A DNA stretch of 64,000 nt from Phyllobacterium chamaecytisi (GCF_020164455.1 NZ_JAIQWW010000003.1:297854-361853), one strand, 5' to 3'; shown: positions 1-8,831, counted from the stretch's first letter. Notes: generated from the sequence alone by a model not told the origin. Made by a program: numbers and translations.

Positions 1-897
1 GTCGACAAATGGGACGCTGACGTCGCCGTTGTGCATGAGAAATTCGCCGGGCCGTTGGTTAAGGACGGTTATCTCGAATCGTATCGCTCGAAGATACCTT
101 CCGGCGAGATGGTCACCAGCGAAAAGGCAAAGATGGCGCTAGGCGCAAATGTCGATGGTTATGTCATGCCGATGTTTTCAAGCCAGACGGCGATCGCCTA
201 CAACCCGGCGCTCATACCCAACCCGCCAAAGAGCTACGAGGAGCTTGTTGCCTGGGCCAAGCAGAATCCGAAGCAGTTCGGCTATAACGGTATCAAAGGC
301 GGCGCTTCCGGTGTGAGCTTCGTCATGGGCTGGATCTATGCGTTTGGCGACGGCGACGCCAACAAGCTGATGAATGGTCCGTTCGAGGAAGCCGAGACCA
401 AAAAGTGGGACAAGGCCTTCGCCAGTCTGAAGGACTTCACGACGAACGCCACCCTTACCCCGGGCAATGCTGGCACATTGGATATGCTCAGCCGCGGCGA
501 AATCGCCATGGGGCCGGTCTGGGTCGACATGTTCTATTCGTGGCAGGCAGATGGCAAATTGCCACCGGAGATGAAGTTGTTCCTGCCTGCGCCGGGTATG
601 CCCGGCCAACCGATGCACTATGTGATTCCGTCCAAGAGCCCGAACACCGAACTGGCAGAGAAGTTCGTTGCGCTCGCCACGAGCCCGAAAGTTCAGGCCG
701 ATGGTATCGTCAAGCGATTCAACTGGTACCCCGGTATTGATGCGAAGTTCGTGCAGCCCGAACTGGACAAGGCCAGCTGGGACAAGCTCTTCGTTGATAT
801 TTCCCCTGCTGATCTCGCAACCAAAGCCAAGCCTTTTCCGATCGCCCCTTACAACTCGGCGATCCTCGAGGCTTATGAAAAAAATGTAGCCAACTAA
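1..897 (+). CDS. ABC importer substrate-binding protein (5' end outside window)
   Basis: The reading frame is open from the first base, so the true start and export signal lie upstream; 298 residues are visible. The segment has the look of a family-1 extracellular solute-binding protein: a sampled middle domain (GYVMPMFSSQTAIAYN), a Gly/Ser-rich stretch, a late ML-SRGEIAMGPVW segment, and a C-terminal lobe with PSKSPNTELAEKFVALA. Two permease genes follow on the same strand, so it is the periplasmic capture protein of this importer. The substrate is not evident. The downstream phosphoesterase makes a phosphorylated or phosphodiester substrate possible, but that is inference. The ATPase is not in the window and may lie upstream. 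Confidence 0.85.
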   Translation, partial: VDKWDADVAVVHEKFAGPLVKDGYLESYRSKIPSGEMVTSEKAKMALGANVDGYVMPMFSSQTAIAYNPALIPNPPKSYEELVAWAKQNPKQFGYNGIKGGASGVSFVMGWIYAFGDGDANKLMNGPFEEAETKKWDKAFASLKDFTTNATLTPGNAGTLDMLSRGEIAMGPVWVDMFYSWQADGKLPPEMKLFLPAPGMPGQPMHYVIPSKSPNTELAEKFVALATSPKVQADGIVKRFNWYPGIDAKFVQPELDKASWDKLFVDISPADLATKAKPFPIAPYNSAILEAYEKNVAN

Positions 898-912
898 TAT
901 GTTCTGTTTCAT

Positions 913-938
913 GGGCCATTGACATTTGTCGGTGGCCC
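913..938 (+). promoter_or_regulatory. Intercistronic hairpin after the binding-protein gene
   Basis: GGGCCA at 913-918 pairs with TGGCCC at 933-938 around a 14-base loop, between the binding-protein stop and the first permease start. No U-run follows, so it is more likely an mRNA-stabilising or attenuating hairpin than a full terminator. Such hairpins commonly let binding protein outnumber permease. That role is inferred. Confidence 0.45.
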
Positions 939-961
939 CTCCCCTCCCCCGGAACATTTTG

Positions 962-1783
962 ATGCAGACGCGCTTCCTCGCCCTTCTCCTTGTTCTTCCG
1001 GCACTGATCATGATCGTGCTGTTTTTCATCGTGCCGCTGTTTGCGTCTATCCTCGGAGCATTTGAGGTCGGCGACAGTTTCGGCCTTGGCAATTTCAGCA
1101 AATCGTTCGACCTCTATTCCAAGGACATGATATTCACAGTCGTCATCGTCTCCATTTCGACCGTGCTCATCGGACTTTTGTCTATCGCGATTGGCGGATA
1201 TCTTACCCTCGGTGAAAATCCGCGTTCCGTGGCTATCCTGCGCTGGCTTTATCGCTGGCCCATGTTCATTCCCTTTATTGTCGTCGGCCAGGTCTTGCGC
1301 ACCTTTCTTGCCAAGAACGGGCTGATGAACAATATCCTTGTGAGTCTCGGAATATTGACGCCGTTGCAGACGACCGGATTTCTCGACTGGCGCGGTATTG
1401 TGATTGCTTTTGTCTGGAAACAGACGCCGTTCGTAACGCTGCTTGTTGCCGGGGCCATGGCATCCCTCGATCGCAGCACCATTGAAGCCGCACGCAATCT
1501 TGGCGCTTCGCGCCTGCGTATTCTCATTGAGATTGTCGTGCCGCAGATCTCCGGCACGTTGCTCGTGGGTCTGATTCTTTCCTTCGTCACCATGATGTCT
1601 GTGCTGTCCGTCCCGCTGATGATCAATGCTCAGTCGCCAACAATGCTGACCGCCGATATCGCTTTTCGGATCAATGCCCATGGTGACTATGGCGTCGCCA
1701 ATGCGCTCGGCGTGATTTCTTTGCTTTTGACAGCTGGTGTGGCACTGATATATCTGCGTCAGACAATGAAGGACCGCTTATGA
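962..1783 (+). CDS. ABC transporter permease 1
   Basis: An integral-membrane permease of 273 aa when started at ATG 962; a TTG at 926 would add 12 residues that do not resemble a membrane-protein start. The N-terminus is a strong transmembrane helix and several more follow. The cytoplasmic EAA loop that contacts the ATPase reads EAARNLGASRLR near residue 175. The arrangement resembles the PotB/CysT-type (spermidine/iron/thiamine-like) permease class. It overlaps the next permease by four bases (ATGA), which indicates translational coupling and a heterodimeric membrane channel. Confidence 0.85.
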   Translation: MQTRFLALLLVLPALIMIVLFFIVPLFASILGAFEVGDSFGLGNFSKSFDLYSKDMIFTVVIVSISTVLIGLLSIAIGGYLTLGENPRSVAILRWLYRWPMFIPFIVVGQVLRTFLAKNGLMNNILVSLGILTPLQTTGFLDWRGIVIAFVWKQTPFVTLLVAGAMASLDRSTIEAARNLGASRLRILIEIVVPQISGTLLVGLILSFVTMMSVLSVPLMINAQSPTMLTADIAFRINAHGDYGVANALGVISLLLTAGVALIYLRQTMKDRL

Positions 1784-2592
1784 CGGCTCATATCGATCTC
1801 TGGTGGCTGCCGCGAGCCTTCATTCTTGGGCTCCTCGCATTCATTATTTTTGGGCCACTGACCAATCTGCTTTTGTGGACGGTGGCGGAAAAATGGTATT
1901 TCCCGCATATGCTGCCGTTGGAATACGGGTTCACTTTCTGGCAGAGGGTATTCTCGCCGCGCGGTAATGCGATGGCATCGTTGATGACCAGTATCGTCGT
2001 CGCGACGCTCACCGTCATCGCGTCGCTGGTTTTGGCCATTCCTGCAGGCTACGCTCTATCGCGGCTCAAACTGCCGTTTCGCGGTTTGATCCTTCTCGCA
2101 TTTCTTATCCCTCAGGCTTTCCCTAACCTTCCGGTCTACGTAAACATTGCCCGGTTTTTTTACGAGATTGGCCTTAACGGAACCATTGCCGGCGTCGTCA
2201 TGGTGCACGTTACGCATGGCCTGGTGTATGCGGTATGGATTGCTACGGCGGCATTTTCGGCAGTGGATATCGATCTCGAAGAAGCGGCGCGTTCAATTGG
2301 TGCCGGGCCGCTTCGCGCGTTTCGCGATGTCACGCTTCCTCTTGCCGCTCCCGGTCTCATGGCCAGCGCCATCTTCGTTTTTCTCGAATCGCTCGACGAA
2401 TTTACCGGCAGCTATTTCGTCGGCGCGCCCGTCGTGAATACCCTGCCGCTATTGCTATACACTGCGGGTTCAGGTGGAAATTATCAGATTGCGTCGATCA
2501 CCGCTCTGCTGTTACTCGTACCCTCGATTGGCTTCATGCTGGTGGTGGAGCGATTCTTGCGGGCAGATGTGCTTTCCAAGGTCGGACATTGA
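1780..2592 (+). CDS. ABC transporter permease 2
   Basis: The second inner-membrane permease, 270 aa, starts inside the stop codon of permease 1. It has about six predicted transmembrane helices and an EAA loop (EEAARSIGAGPLRAFRDV, near residue 168). It resembles PotC-type permeases. It should pair with permease 1 to form the translocation pore. No ATPase gene follows; a LacI regulator comes next, so the ATPase is either upstream of the window or elsewhere. Confidence 0.85.
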   Translation: MTAHIDLWWLPRAFILGLLAFIIFGPLTNLLLWTVAEKWYFPHMLPLEYGFTFWQRVFSPRGNAMASLMTSIVVATLTVIASLVLAIPAGYALSRLKLPFRGLILLAFLIPQAFPNLPVYVNIARFFYEIGLNGTIAGVVMVHVTHGLVYAVWIATAAFSAVDIDLEEAARSIGAGPLRAFRDVTLPLAAPGLMASAIFVFLESLDEFTGSYFVGAPVVNTLPLLLYTAGSGGNYQIASITALLLLVPSIGFMLVVERFLRADVLSKVGH

Positions 2593-2596
2593 AAAT

Positions 2597-3646
2597 ATGA
2601 AATCTAAAAACAAGCGCGCTTCCAATGACGACAAGCAGTACGTCAGTGCGCTGCAGGTTGCGAAACACGCGGGTGTATCCCGCTCTGCGGTGTCGAGAGC
2701 TTTTACACCAGGTGCAAGTGTATCGGCCAAAAAGCGCGAGAAGATCATGGAGGCCGCGGAAGCGCTTGGCTATCAGGTCAACGATCTAGCGCGTGGTCTT
2801 CTGGCTCGAAAGAGCCGGCTCGTGGGGTTGGTCGTTACGAATCCCGAACTCGGCTATCGCTCACATCTTGTTGCGGCGCTGACCAAGGCGCTCATTCACC
2901 GGGGCAGTGTTCCCATAGTGATCAATACTGGCCGCACCGAAGAAGAACTGGTTGCGGCACAAAAGATGCTTTTTGGTTATCGCGCGGAAGCGACGATTAT
3001 CCTCTCTGGTTCGCCGCCCTCGTCGTTCGTCGATCTTGCCCGCCGCAATGGCCAGCCATTGATCGTTCTCGGACGCTCGGAAACAGGAGCAGATGACGTT
3101 AATATCGACAATGAAGGCGCCGGCCGTGAGGCTGCGCGTTTTTTCCTCGCCGATGGTATAACGAAGTTGGGCTTTGCCGGGGCTTTGCCAGCCACTCCCA
3201 CGACGATCGAACGGGAATACGGTTTCCGGCGGGAAGCCGAACTGCATGATGCCACTGTTCTGACCGGAAACGGCAAGAATTCGGATTATGCGGGTGGACA
3301 GGAAGCCGCTCAGCAGCTCTTCGCCGTTGAGAGCGACCGCCCGGATGCCGTGTTCTGTGTGAATGATTTAATGGCATTCGGCTTGATTGATTATGTGCGG
3401 AAACACACGACACTTTCGATTCCAGAAGATCTGTCCATTGTAGGATTCGACGATATTCCGGAAGCGTCATGGGATGCCTACAATCTTACGACGTTTCGGC
3501 AGGATGCGAACACTATGGCTGCGCATGCGGTGGCACTTCTCGATCGCCGCGAGGCTGAACCTGACCGCCCGCCCGCTCATGAACGTTTGAATACACGTCT
3601 TATCCTGCGCGGTAGTGCGCGTATTCCTGGGTCGTATAGATCCTAG
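2597..3646 (+). CDS. LacI-family transcriptional regulator
   Basis: A 349-aa repressor-type protein when started at ATG 2597, just after the permease stop; upstream in-frame starts lie inside the permease gene. Residues 18-37 form the LacI helix-turn-helix (ALQVAKHAGVSRSAVSRAF), and residues 58-70 the hinge helix (GYQVNDLARGLLA). A periplasmic-binding-like sensor domain follows, with FCVNDLMAFGLIDYVR and SIVGFDDIPEASW as typical late segments. It probably controls the adjacent transporter and phosphoesterase genes in response to the transported solute or a derivative; that assignment comes from context. Confidence 0.9.
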   Translation: MKSKNKRASNDDKQYVSALQVAKHAGVSRSAVSRAFTPGASVSAKKREKIMEAAEALGYQVNDLARGLLARKSRLVGLVVTNPELGYRSHLVAALTKALIHRGSVPIVINTGRTEEELVAAQKMLFGYRAEATIILSGSPPSSFVDLARRNGQPLIVLGRSETGADDVNIDNEGAGREAARFFLADGITKLGFAGALPATPTTIEREYGFRREAELHDATVLTGNGKNSDYAGGQEAAQQLFAVESDRPDAVFCVNDLMAFGLIDYVRKHTTLSIPEDLSIVGFDDIPEASWDAYNLTTFRQDANTMAAHAVALLDRREAEPDRPPAHERLNTRLILRGSARIPGSYRS

Positions 3647-3667
3647 AGAACCCTTGGAACTTCTTGC

Positions 3668-4441
3668 ATGAAAATCATCCAAGTGACTGATCTGCATCTG
3701 GTGAAGCCGGGTGCAACCCTATGTGGTCTTGACCCCTTGGCGCGCCTGGAGGCTTGCATCACCGACATCAACCAGAATCACGGCGATGCCGAATTAGTGA
3801 TCTTTACCGGCGATCTGAGTGACACAGGGGAAGAGATTACATATCGGGTTCTGGCGGAGGAACTCACAAAACTGCTCCCACCCTTCCGTCTGATGCTCGG
3901 CAACCATGACGAGCGCAATGCTTTTCTGAACGTGTTTGATACTGTCCGTGCGGAGGACGGCTTTGTCCAGAGTGTGGAAGACACTCGCGAAGGCAGGCTG
4001 ATCATGCTCGATACGCTGGTTCCCGGCCGCCCCGAGGGTCGTTTGGATGGGGTGCGGTTGCGCTGGCTGCAAAAGCGCCTGCTGGAGGCCAGGGACCAAC
4101 CGGTATTTCTGTTCTCACATCACCCGCCTTTTCCTATTCACATGCCGCTTCTGGACCGGATGGGCATCATCGAAGCGGATACGCTCTACGCGCTGCTGAA
4201 GGAACATGGCAATGTCCGCCATATTTTTGCCGGCCATGCACACCGGCCGATCGCCGGGAGTTGGCGGGGTATTCCTGTCAGCGTCCTGCGCGGCACCAAC
4301 CATCAGTCGGCACTGGATTTTTCATCGGAGAGAATTGCGGTTACGCACGAGCCGCCCGCCTACGCTGTGATCTTCATCGATCGGGACAGCGTCATTGCGC
4401 ACTTCCATGACTTTCTGGATCGAACGGCAGCTTATCGCTGA
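3668..4441 (+). CDS. Calcineurin-like metallophosphoesterase (class III cyclic-nucleotide/glycerophosphodiester PDE type)
   Basis: The 257-aa protein has all the dimetal phosphoesterase motifs: D8-x-H10, GDLSD (D49), GNHDE (N79, H80), SHHPPF, and GHAHRP near residue 194. The size and motif spacing match the CpdA/GpdQ group, which hydrolyses cyclic nucleotides or phosphodiesters with two metal ions. No signal peptide is seen, so it should be cytoplasmic. Its position at the end of an importer-regulator operon fits processing of an imported phosphodiester, as for GpdQ. Hydrolysis of cAMP is the alternative, and is worth noting because a nucleotidyl cyclase is encoded at 55.5 kb. Confidence 0.85.
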   Translation: MKIIQVTDLHLVKPGATLCGLDPLARLEACITDINQNHGDAELVIFTGDLSDTGEEITYRVLAEELTKLLPPFRLMLGNHDERNAFLNVFDTVRAEDGFVQSVEDTREGRLIMLDTLVPGRPEGRLDGVRLRWLQKRLLEARDQPVFLFSHHPPFPIHMPLLDRMGIIEADTLYALLKEHGNVRHIFAGHAHRPIAGSWRGIPVSVLRGTNHQSALDFSSERIAVTHEPPAYAVIFIDRDSVIAHFHDFLDRTAAYR

Positions 4442-4460
4442 TACGCTCGACCTACGCTGG

Positions 4461-4922
4461 TCAATCGCGCGGATTCGCCCTGCCTTGCTGGGCGCGGATT
4501 TGTTCAGATGGAACGACCGAATACGTTTTGCGATAAAGCTTGGAAAACCTGCCCGGATTTGAGAAGTGTAGCTTGGCCGCGAGCTCCCTCACGGATGTTG
4601 CTTTCCCGCTGCAAATGATTTCATGGGCTGCAGCAATGCGGCCATTCAGCAAAACCTGGATTGGCGTGGCTCCGCGGTATTTGCGAAACAGGCGCTGCAG
4701 GGCGCGGATGTTGATGCCGGCGGCGTTGGCGATGTCTGAAATGCTGACAGGATTGCAAATATTATTTTGGATAAACTCTTCCGCCAGAACCAACTGCCGC
4801 TGGGTGTAGCGTGAAGAGCCTGTCCTATTCTTGAGCGTATGTTGCACAGGATTTGTGGGCGCGCTCGATTCTTCGATGCTGAGAACTCTCTGCCTGAAAC
4901 TGTAAGCCGTATCATCTGCCAT
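4461..4922 (-). CDS. AraC-type DNA-binding protein, short form
   Basis: A 153-aa protein that consists essentially of an AraC/XylS double helix-turn-helix. The first helix set is near VSISDIANAAGINIRALQRLF (about residues 57-77), the second near VRELAAKLHFSNPGRFSKLY (about 111-130). Full-length AraC regulators have some 150 more N-terminal residues for ligand sensing; these are missing. No in-frame remnant of such a domain is visible upstream, so it is either a natural DNA-binding-only regulator or an old truncation. It converges with the phosphoesterase gene and is divergent from the L,D-transpeptidase across a region with two palindromes. Confidence 0.75.
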   Translation of the reverse strand: MADDTAYSFRQRVLSIEESSAPTNPVQHTLKNRTGSSRYTQRQLVLAEEFIQNNICNPVSISDIANAAGINIRALQRLFRKYRGATPIQVLLNGRIAAAHEIICSGKATSVRELAAKLHFSNPGRFSKLYRKTYSVVPSEQIRAQQGRANPRD

Positions 4923-5061
4923 TGTGAAATACCTGATCGAGCGTGAAGGAGATCCAAACCGGGGTAGGGTACAATCTGGCGTAGAAGAATTGTAGACGTA
5001 AAACGCAGGATTGCATCACTAAATACTTCTGAGTCGGGGATTTGAAAATTCGACAAGCTGC

Positions 5062-5077
5062 GTTGACAGCTGTCAAC
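5062..5077. promoter_or_regulatory. Perfect 16-bp palindrome, operator candidate 1
   Basis: GTTGACAGCTGTCAAC is its own reverse complement. It lies in the intergenic region between the divergent AraC-type gene (4922) and the L,D-transpeptidase (5240). A near-identical copy lies 58 bp downstream, so this looks like a pair of binding sites for a dimeric regulator. The regulator is unknown. Confidence 0.6.
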
Positions 5078-5119
5078 TAAGCGGGTGGGCTTGCTGCGAG
5101 GGACGCCCTGCTAAAGAGA

Positions 5120-5135
5120 GTTGTCAGCTGTCAAC
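5120..5135. promoter_or_regulatory. Near-copy of the palindrome, operator candidate 2
   Basis: GTTGTCAGCTGTCAAC differs from the site at 5062 by one base. The flanking bases extend the dyad (GAG to the left, TC to the right), so the imperfect palindrome is 20 bp long. Centre-to-centre distance to the first site is about 58 bp. It is about 105 bp upstream of the L,D-transpeptidase start. Confidence 0.55.
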
Positions 5136-5239
5136 TCCATCTTTGAGGATGGTTAAGACGCTCTTCTTCGATTCATCGTTTGTAAACCACATTTCCATAC
5201 AGTTTAAACGATTGCCAATATTTGTAAGCGAGTGCGAAA

Positions 5240-5980
5240 TTGTCCCAGCGTAAACAGGCATCCACGACCACACAGCCGATCCCCGCTATTTCCCGCCGTC
5301 ATCTTTTGGCGGGTGCAGGGTCTATGGCCGTGCTTGGAATGACCGGCTGCACACAAACGACCCTCGAACTGCCGTCCATGGATATAGACGCGATGCCGAC
5401 CAGTGGCATACGGCCACAAATCAGCATTGATAAATCGGTAACTGTTCCGGAGGTTATGTACGCCGCTGTGCAGGAGGGTCCGTACTCGCTCCCAGCGGTT
5501 CCGTATCAAAAAGTTCCAGTCCAGTTCCGGCGGCAGATAGTTGTCGATCCCACAGGCGAGCAGCCGGGTACGATTGTCGTCCGCCTGCAGGAACGCTTTC
5601 TCTATCTGGTCCAACCCGGCGGCGATGCCATTCGCTACGGCGTCGGTATCGGCAAAGACGGCTTTCTTTGGAGTGGGCGCGCCAATATCCAGTACAAGAA
5701 GGAATGGCCCCGTTGGACACCGCCACGCGAAATGATTCAGCGCAAGCCGGAATTGGCCAAATACCAGAATGGCATGGAACCTGGACCGCAAAATCCGCTG
5801 GGAGCCAGGGCTCTCTACATTTTCAAGGACGGCGTCGATACCGGCTATCGGATTCACGGATCGCCAGAATGGTGGTCGATCGGGCAGTCGATGTCATCTG
5901 GCTGCGTGCGTCTGATTAATCAGGACATCATCGATCTTTACAGTCGCGTCTCTGGAAAAGCGACGGTCGTGGTTGGCTAG
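5240..5980 (+). CDS. L,D-transpeptidase (YkuD domain), exported
   Basis: A 246-aa protein started at TTG 5240, the only start that keeps the export signal. The N-terminus has twin arginines (R19-R20), a hydrophobic stretch, and MTGC (C37) fitting a lipobox, so it may be a Tat-routed lipoprotein; either feature could be coincidental. The catalytic region carries HGSPEWWSIGQ followed by MSSGCVRL, the His and Cys motif of YkuD transpeptidases. These enzymes make 3-3 peptidoglycan cross-links or attach proteins to peptidoglycan in the periplasm. It is a single gene behind the paired palindromes. Confidence 0.9.
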   Translation: MSQRKQASTTTQPIPAISRRHLLAGAGSMAVLGMTGCTQTTLELPSMDIDAMPTSGIRPQISIDKSVTVPEVMYAAVQEGPYSLPAVPYQKVPVQFRRQIVVDPTGEQPGTIVVRLQERFLYLVQPGGDAIRYGVGIGKDGFLWSGRANIQYKKEWPRWTPPREMIQRKPELAKYQNGMEPGPQNPLGARALYIFKDGVDTGYRIHGSPEWWSIGQSMSSGCVRLINQDIIDLYSRVSGKATVVVG

Positions 5981-6117
5981 AGGCGCCAAACACGCTAATA
6001 ATGCGAATCAGCCCTCCCACACGATTCATCCTGTTTATCCGGCGGTACCTGCACTTCGCCCAACGGAAGCGAAATTCATTATAGCATCCGTTTAAGCAAT
6101 TGTTTACCATAGTTTCA

Positions 6118-7308
6118 ATGGTTTATGATTCTGGTGAGTTACCTCTCAAAGATCTGCTTCAACCCGTCATTGCTGCTGAAGACGCGTTGGCGCGGCTTGA
6201 CGACAGGGTCGGTCGCAAGAATGATCTCGGCGACACGAACGGACGCCGGACGCGCGACGGACTTTTGCGCGAAAATGAGGGCTGGATAGAACGCTCGCAT
6301 TTCATGGAGGCGTGTAATGCTCTCTGGCTGGCGGGGGAGCTTGTTCATGTCGAAGATTTGGTTCTCCATGATGCACGCATGGACATCCGCACTCCGACGC
6401 ATGAGCTGACAAGGGCTCATGCCATTTTGCGTACGCGACGCCAGATCGCTGCTAGCCCGCCGGCTTGGTCGTTCAGTTCGAAAGGTCTCGCTAATCTGCG
6501 CGGGCGGGCAACCAGCGAGTTTGCCGTGCCATCTGCTGAAACCATGCCAGCGGTTGAACCCGTTACGGACGATGAGACCGAGGTCAAATCTGATGCCGAA
6601 AACGCCTTCGAAGACGAATTGGCGAAATTGGATGCGTTGCTGGACCGTTCGTCGCGGCTGCTTGCGCAACCAGCGGAGGTTGGCGGGGGGAGGGGAGGGA
6701 GCAGGCCTCCACCGGCCGAGGTCACACTGGATGGTGACCCGCTGGTATACGACCCGGATTGGGATGAGGATGCGCGGATCGAGCGATGGCTGGCGGTTCA
6801 TGACCGGAGCCGTGATTTGCCACCACTACTTGCGGCTGCAGTAGTCTGGGACGCATGGGAGGATATCGAACCATTGCAACACCAGCACTGGCTAGGTCCA
6901 ATGCTCGTGTCCGCCATGCTCAGAGAACGGGGCAAGACCAGATCGCATCTCACAGCCTTCAACGCGGGATTGCGTTCCATTCCGCGCGAGCGCCGCCGTG
7001 CCCGCGATCATACGACACGGCTCATTGCTTTTCTGGAAGCGGTTCAGATATCGAGCTTGTCAAATCTGAAGGAAGTCGAGCGGCTGAGTCTTGCTCGGAT
7101 GCAAATGGAGCGAAAATTGAAGGATCGACGCTCCACATCAAGCCTTCCCGGCATGATCGATCTCATTTTGTCACGACCCATGGTATCAACAGCTCTGATT
7201 GCCAAGGAATTGAAGGTTTCCCAACGCGGGGCGCTAAATCTCATCGGTGAACTTGGCGTGCGTGAAATGACGGGCAGGGGACGTTACCGCGCTTGGGGTG
7301 TCGTCTGA
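6118..7308 (+). CDS. RHE_PE00001-family protein (DUF1612 plus helix-turn-helix)
   Basis: A 396-aa protein; ATG 6118 is preferred over a TTG at 6100. The N-terminal ~130 residues contain the family pattern of paired short motifs (PVIAAEDALARLDDR, HFMEACNALWLAGELVHVEDLVLHD, THELTRAHAILRTRR). A low-complexity acidic linker follows, then a DUF1612-type region (RIERWLAVHDRSRDLPPLLAAAVVWDAW). The last 60 residues resemble a winged helix (MVSTALIAKELKVSQRGALNLI). The family is common on plasmids of Rhizobiaceae and relatives. The function is unknown; DNA binding is inferred from the C-terminal helix-turn-helix. Confidence 0.8.
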   Translation: MVYDSGELPLKDLLQPVIAAEDALARLDDRVGRKNDLGDTNGRRTRDGLLRENEGWIERSHFMEACNALWLAGELVHVEDLVLHDARMDIRTPTHELTRAHAILRTRRQIAASPPAWSFSSKGLANLRGRATSEFAVPSAETMPAVEPVTDDETEVKSDAENAFEDELAKLDALLDRSSRLLAQPAEVGGGRGGSRPPPAEVTLDGDPLVYDPDWDEDARIERWLAVHDRSRDLPPLLAAAVVWDAWEDIEPLQHQHWLGPMLVSAMLRERGKTRSHLTAFNAGLRSIPRERRRARDHTTRLIAFLEAVQISSLSNLKEVERLSLARMQMERKLKDRRSTSSLPGMIDLILSRPMVSTALIAKELKVSQRGALNLIGELGVREMTGRGRYRAWGVV

Positions 7309-7721
7309 AACACCCGGATAGCCGATGAGAAGTGGGATCGGGTTTTGTTTCCGGAACTCTAGGCAGAAAAGCTCGCTAGTACACTACCGAAAGTTACCAG
7401 AAAACGGTCGTTTGAAAATGCCGATAATGGGTGAAACGGCTGCTCTGTAGTCGATGAAATTGCCTGAAATACAAGGAAAACGGGCGTTTGGACCACCAGA
7501 GATGCGTACGACAGGTTGATTGCTGTTCGGACGGCAATACTTTACGCGCGCGCGCCGGACTTCTTGATTTCATAGTCCGATAAGCAGAAGCTAACTCGTG
7601 GATAACTGCTGTGTGATGAAAATGATTAACGTAAACAGGGCGTTAAGGTTATCAAAGTTCGCGTCGGCGTAATGTCAAATCGGGTACGTGGGGCAAATTT
7701 GGGGGCGATGGCGTTAAAGCG
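7309..7721. other. 413-bp intergenic region left of the IS element
   Basis: No credible gene is seen. It carries one copy of an 18-bp dispersed motif (7411-7428) and, about 65 bp further, a related GGAAAACGGGCGTTTGGA segment. An alternating CG stretch (ACGCGCGCGCGCC) lies near 7544-7556. If the IS had inserted cleanly into the gene whose 3' stump lies to its right, the 5' half should be here, but it is not. Confidence 0.5.
7411..7428 (+). repeat. Dispersed 18-bp motif, copy A
   Basis: TTTGAAAATGCCGATAAT occurs here and, on the opposite strand, at 21290-21307 and 38447-38464. With the copy at 38.4 kb the similarity extends outward (A: AGAAAACGGTCG; C: AGAAAACCGTTCG before the motif). All three copies are intergenic. 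Confidence 0.7.
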
Positions 7722-8831
7722 GCGTTGGTGCGCGGATATGAATTCGAACGCATTTCGATCTTTGATGTAGTCGGTTATGCCTGCCTGACTTGACGCCGGA
7801 CAGACTCCGGGCGTCCACACGCCAGCATGCGGTTGAGAACGATGCAGCTAATGGCAACCTCGGTCTGCTGAGCCGGAAAAAAGCGTGCTCGCAGTCGCCT
7901 TCCGATCAGCCCCTTGTATCGTCCGATGGCTGTTTCGATCAGGGCCCGCTTGCCATAGCCAGCAACAGCCTGCCATCTCAGCCGACCGTCGCGTGCTATT
8001 GCTGCAATGTGCTTGTTCCTTTGATCAGGCGGTCCGGTATCACCGCTTTCCACCGCCGTGACACGCGGTGGAATGACGATCTTCGCGGTGCTGCTATGCT
8101 GCAGAATCGTCTGATAGGTTGGCTGGCCGTCATAGGCCCTGTCGGCTGTGAACTGGTCGATCTCGCCGTCGATCTGATCGAGCAACGGCGACACCTGGGA
8201 AGGATCATCCGTGTTCTGGTCTGTCAGCCTATGGGCGATGATTTCGCCACTGTCGGCATCCACTGCCAGATGGAGCTTGCGCCAGTTGCGACGGGATCTG
8301 CCGCTATGCTTCTCCTCCAGCCATTGCCCAGCGCCGTAGACTTTCAATCCGGTGCTATCGACAAGCACATGCAGCGGGCCGTCCGGCAGCGGCCGGTTTC
8401 GTCGGGCTGATGGCTCCCAGTTCTGCGCCCGACGGCTCAGCGTCGTATGATCCGGAACAGGGACTGCCAGCCCCATGAGATCCAGCAGCGAGTGTAGCAA
8501 TCCCTCGGTCTGGCGCAGCCGCATCCCGAAAACGCAACCCAGCGTCAGGGCCGTTTCGATGGCGAGATCGGAATACCGGGCTTGGCCGCCTCGGGTCTTG
8601 CGTCTGGGAGCGCGCCACCCGACCAGTGCCTCCGGCGTTACCCATAATGTCAGGCTACCACGTCGGCGCAGACCTGCCTCATAATCCGCCCAGTTCGTCA
8701 CCTTGAACTTCATCTTCTCAATGTGATGACGCTGGGCAGCATTGTATTTGTAGGGCATGGCACGGATCAAGCTGATTGCGATCCCGGCTGCCTAGCGCCA
8801 AACCGTTGACAAAGTATCCACGCACCAACGC
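7722..8831 (-). mobile_element. IS5-family insertion sequence, about 1.1 kb
   Basis: A single transposase gene is framed by imperfect terminal inverted repeats. The left end starts GCGTTGGTGCGCGGATA (7722-7738); the reverse complement of the right end (8815-8831) reads GCGTTGGTGCGTGGATA, one mismatch. The GGTGCG core resembles IS5-type ends. I see no obvious target duplication flanking the element. It abuts the 3' stump of a broken gene on the right. Confidence 0.8.
7775..8758 (-). CDS. IS5-family transposase
   Basis: A 327-aa DDE transposase when started at the ATG beginning MPYKYNAAQRHH; the next upstream start adds four residues. It has an N-terminal IS5-type domain (WADYEAGLRRRGSLTLW) and the three DDE regions: VDSTGLKVYG, TADRAYDGQPTY and ALIETAIGRYKGLIGRRL. 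The length is normal for the family and the frame is intact, so the element may be active. It should excise or copy the IS by recognising the inverted repeats at 7722 and 8831. Confidence 0.92.
   Translation of the reverse strand: MPYKYNAAQRHHIEKMKFKVTNWADYEAGLRRRGSLTLWVTPEALVGWRAPRRKTRGGQARYSDLAIETALTLGCVFGMRLRQTEGLLHSLLDLMGLAVPVPDHTTLSRRAQNWEPSARRNRPLPDGPLHVLVDSTGLKVYGAGQWLEEKHSGRSRRNWRKLHLAVDADSGEIIAHRLTDQNTDDPSQVSPLLDQIDGEIDQFTADRAYDGQPTYQTILQHSSTAKIVIPPRVTAVESGDTGPPDQRNKHIAAIARDGRLRWQAVAGYGKRALIETAIGRYKGLIGRRLRARFFPAQQTEVAISCIVLNRMLACGRPESVRRQVRQA

Noticed and set aside
178..1681. Long minus-strand frames opposite the ABC transporter genes
   Set aside because: They are antisense shadows of well-supported genes, rich in Arg/His without domain structure.
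7544..7556. Alternating CG tract near the IS left flank, considered as an origin feature
   Set aside because: No iterons, DnaA boxes or rep genes are near it.
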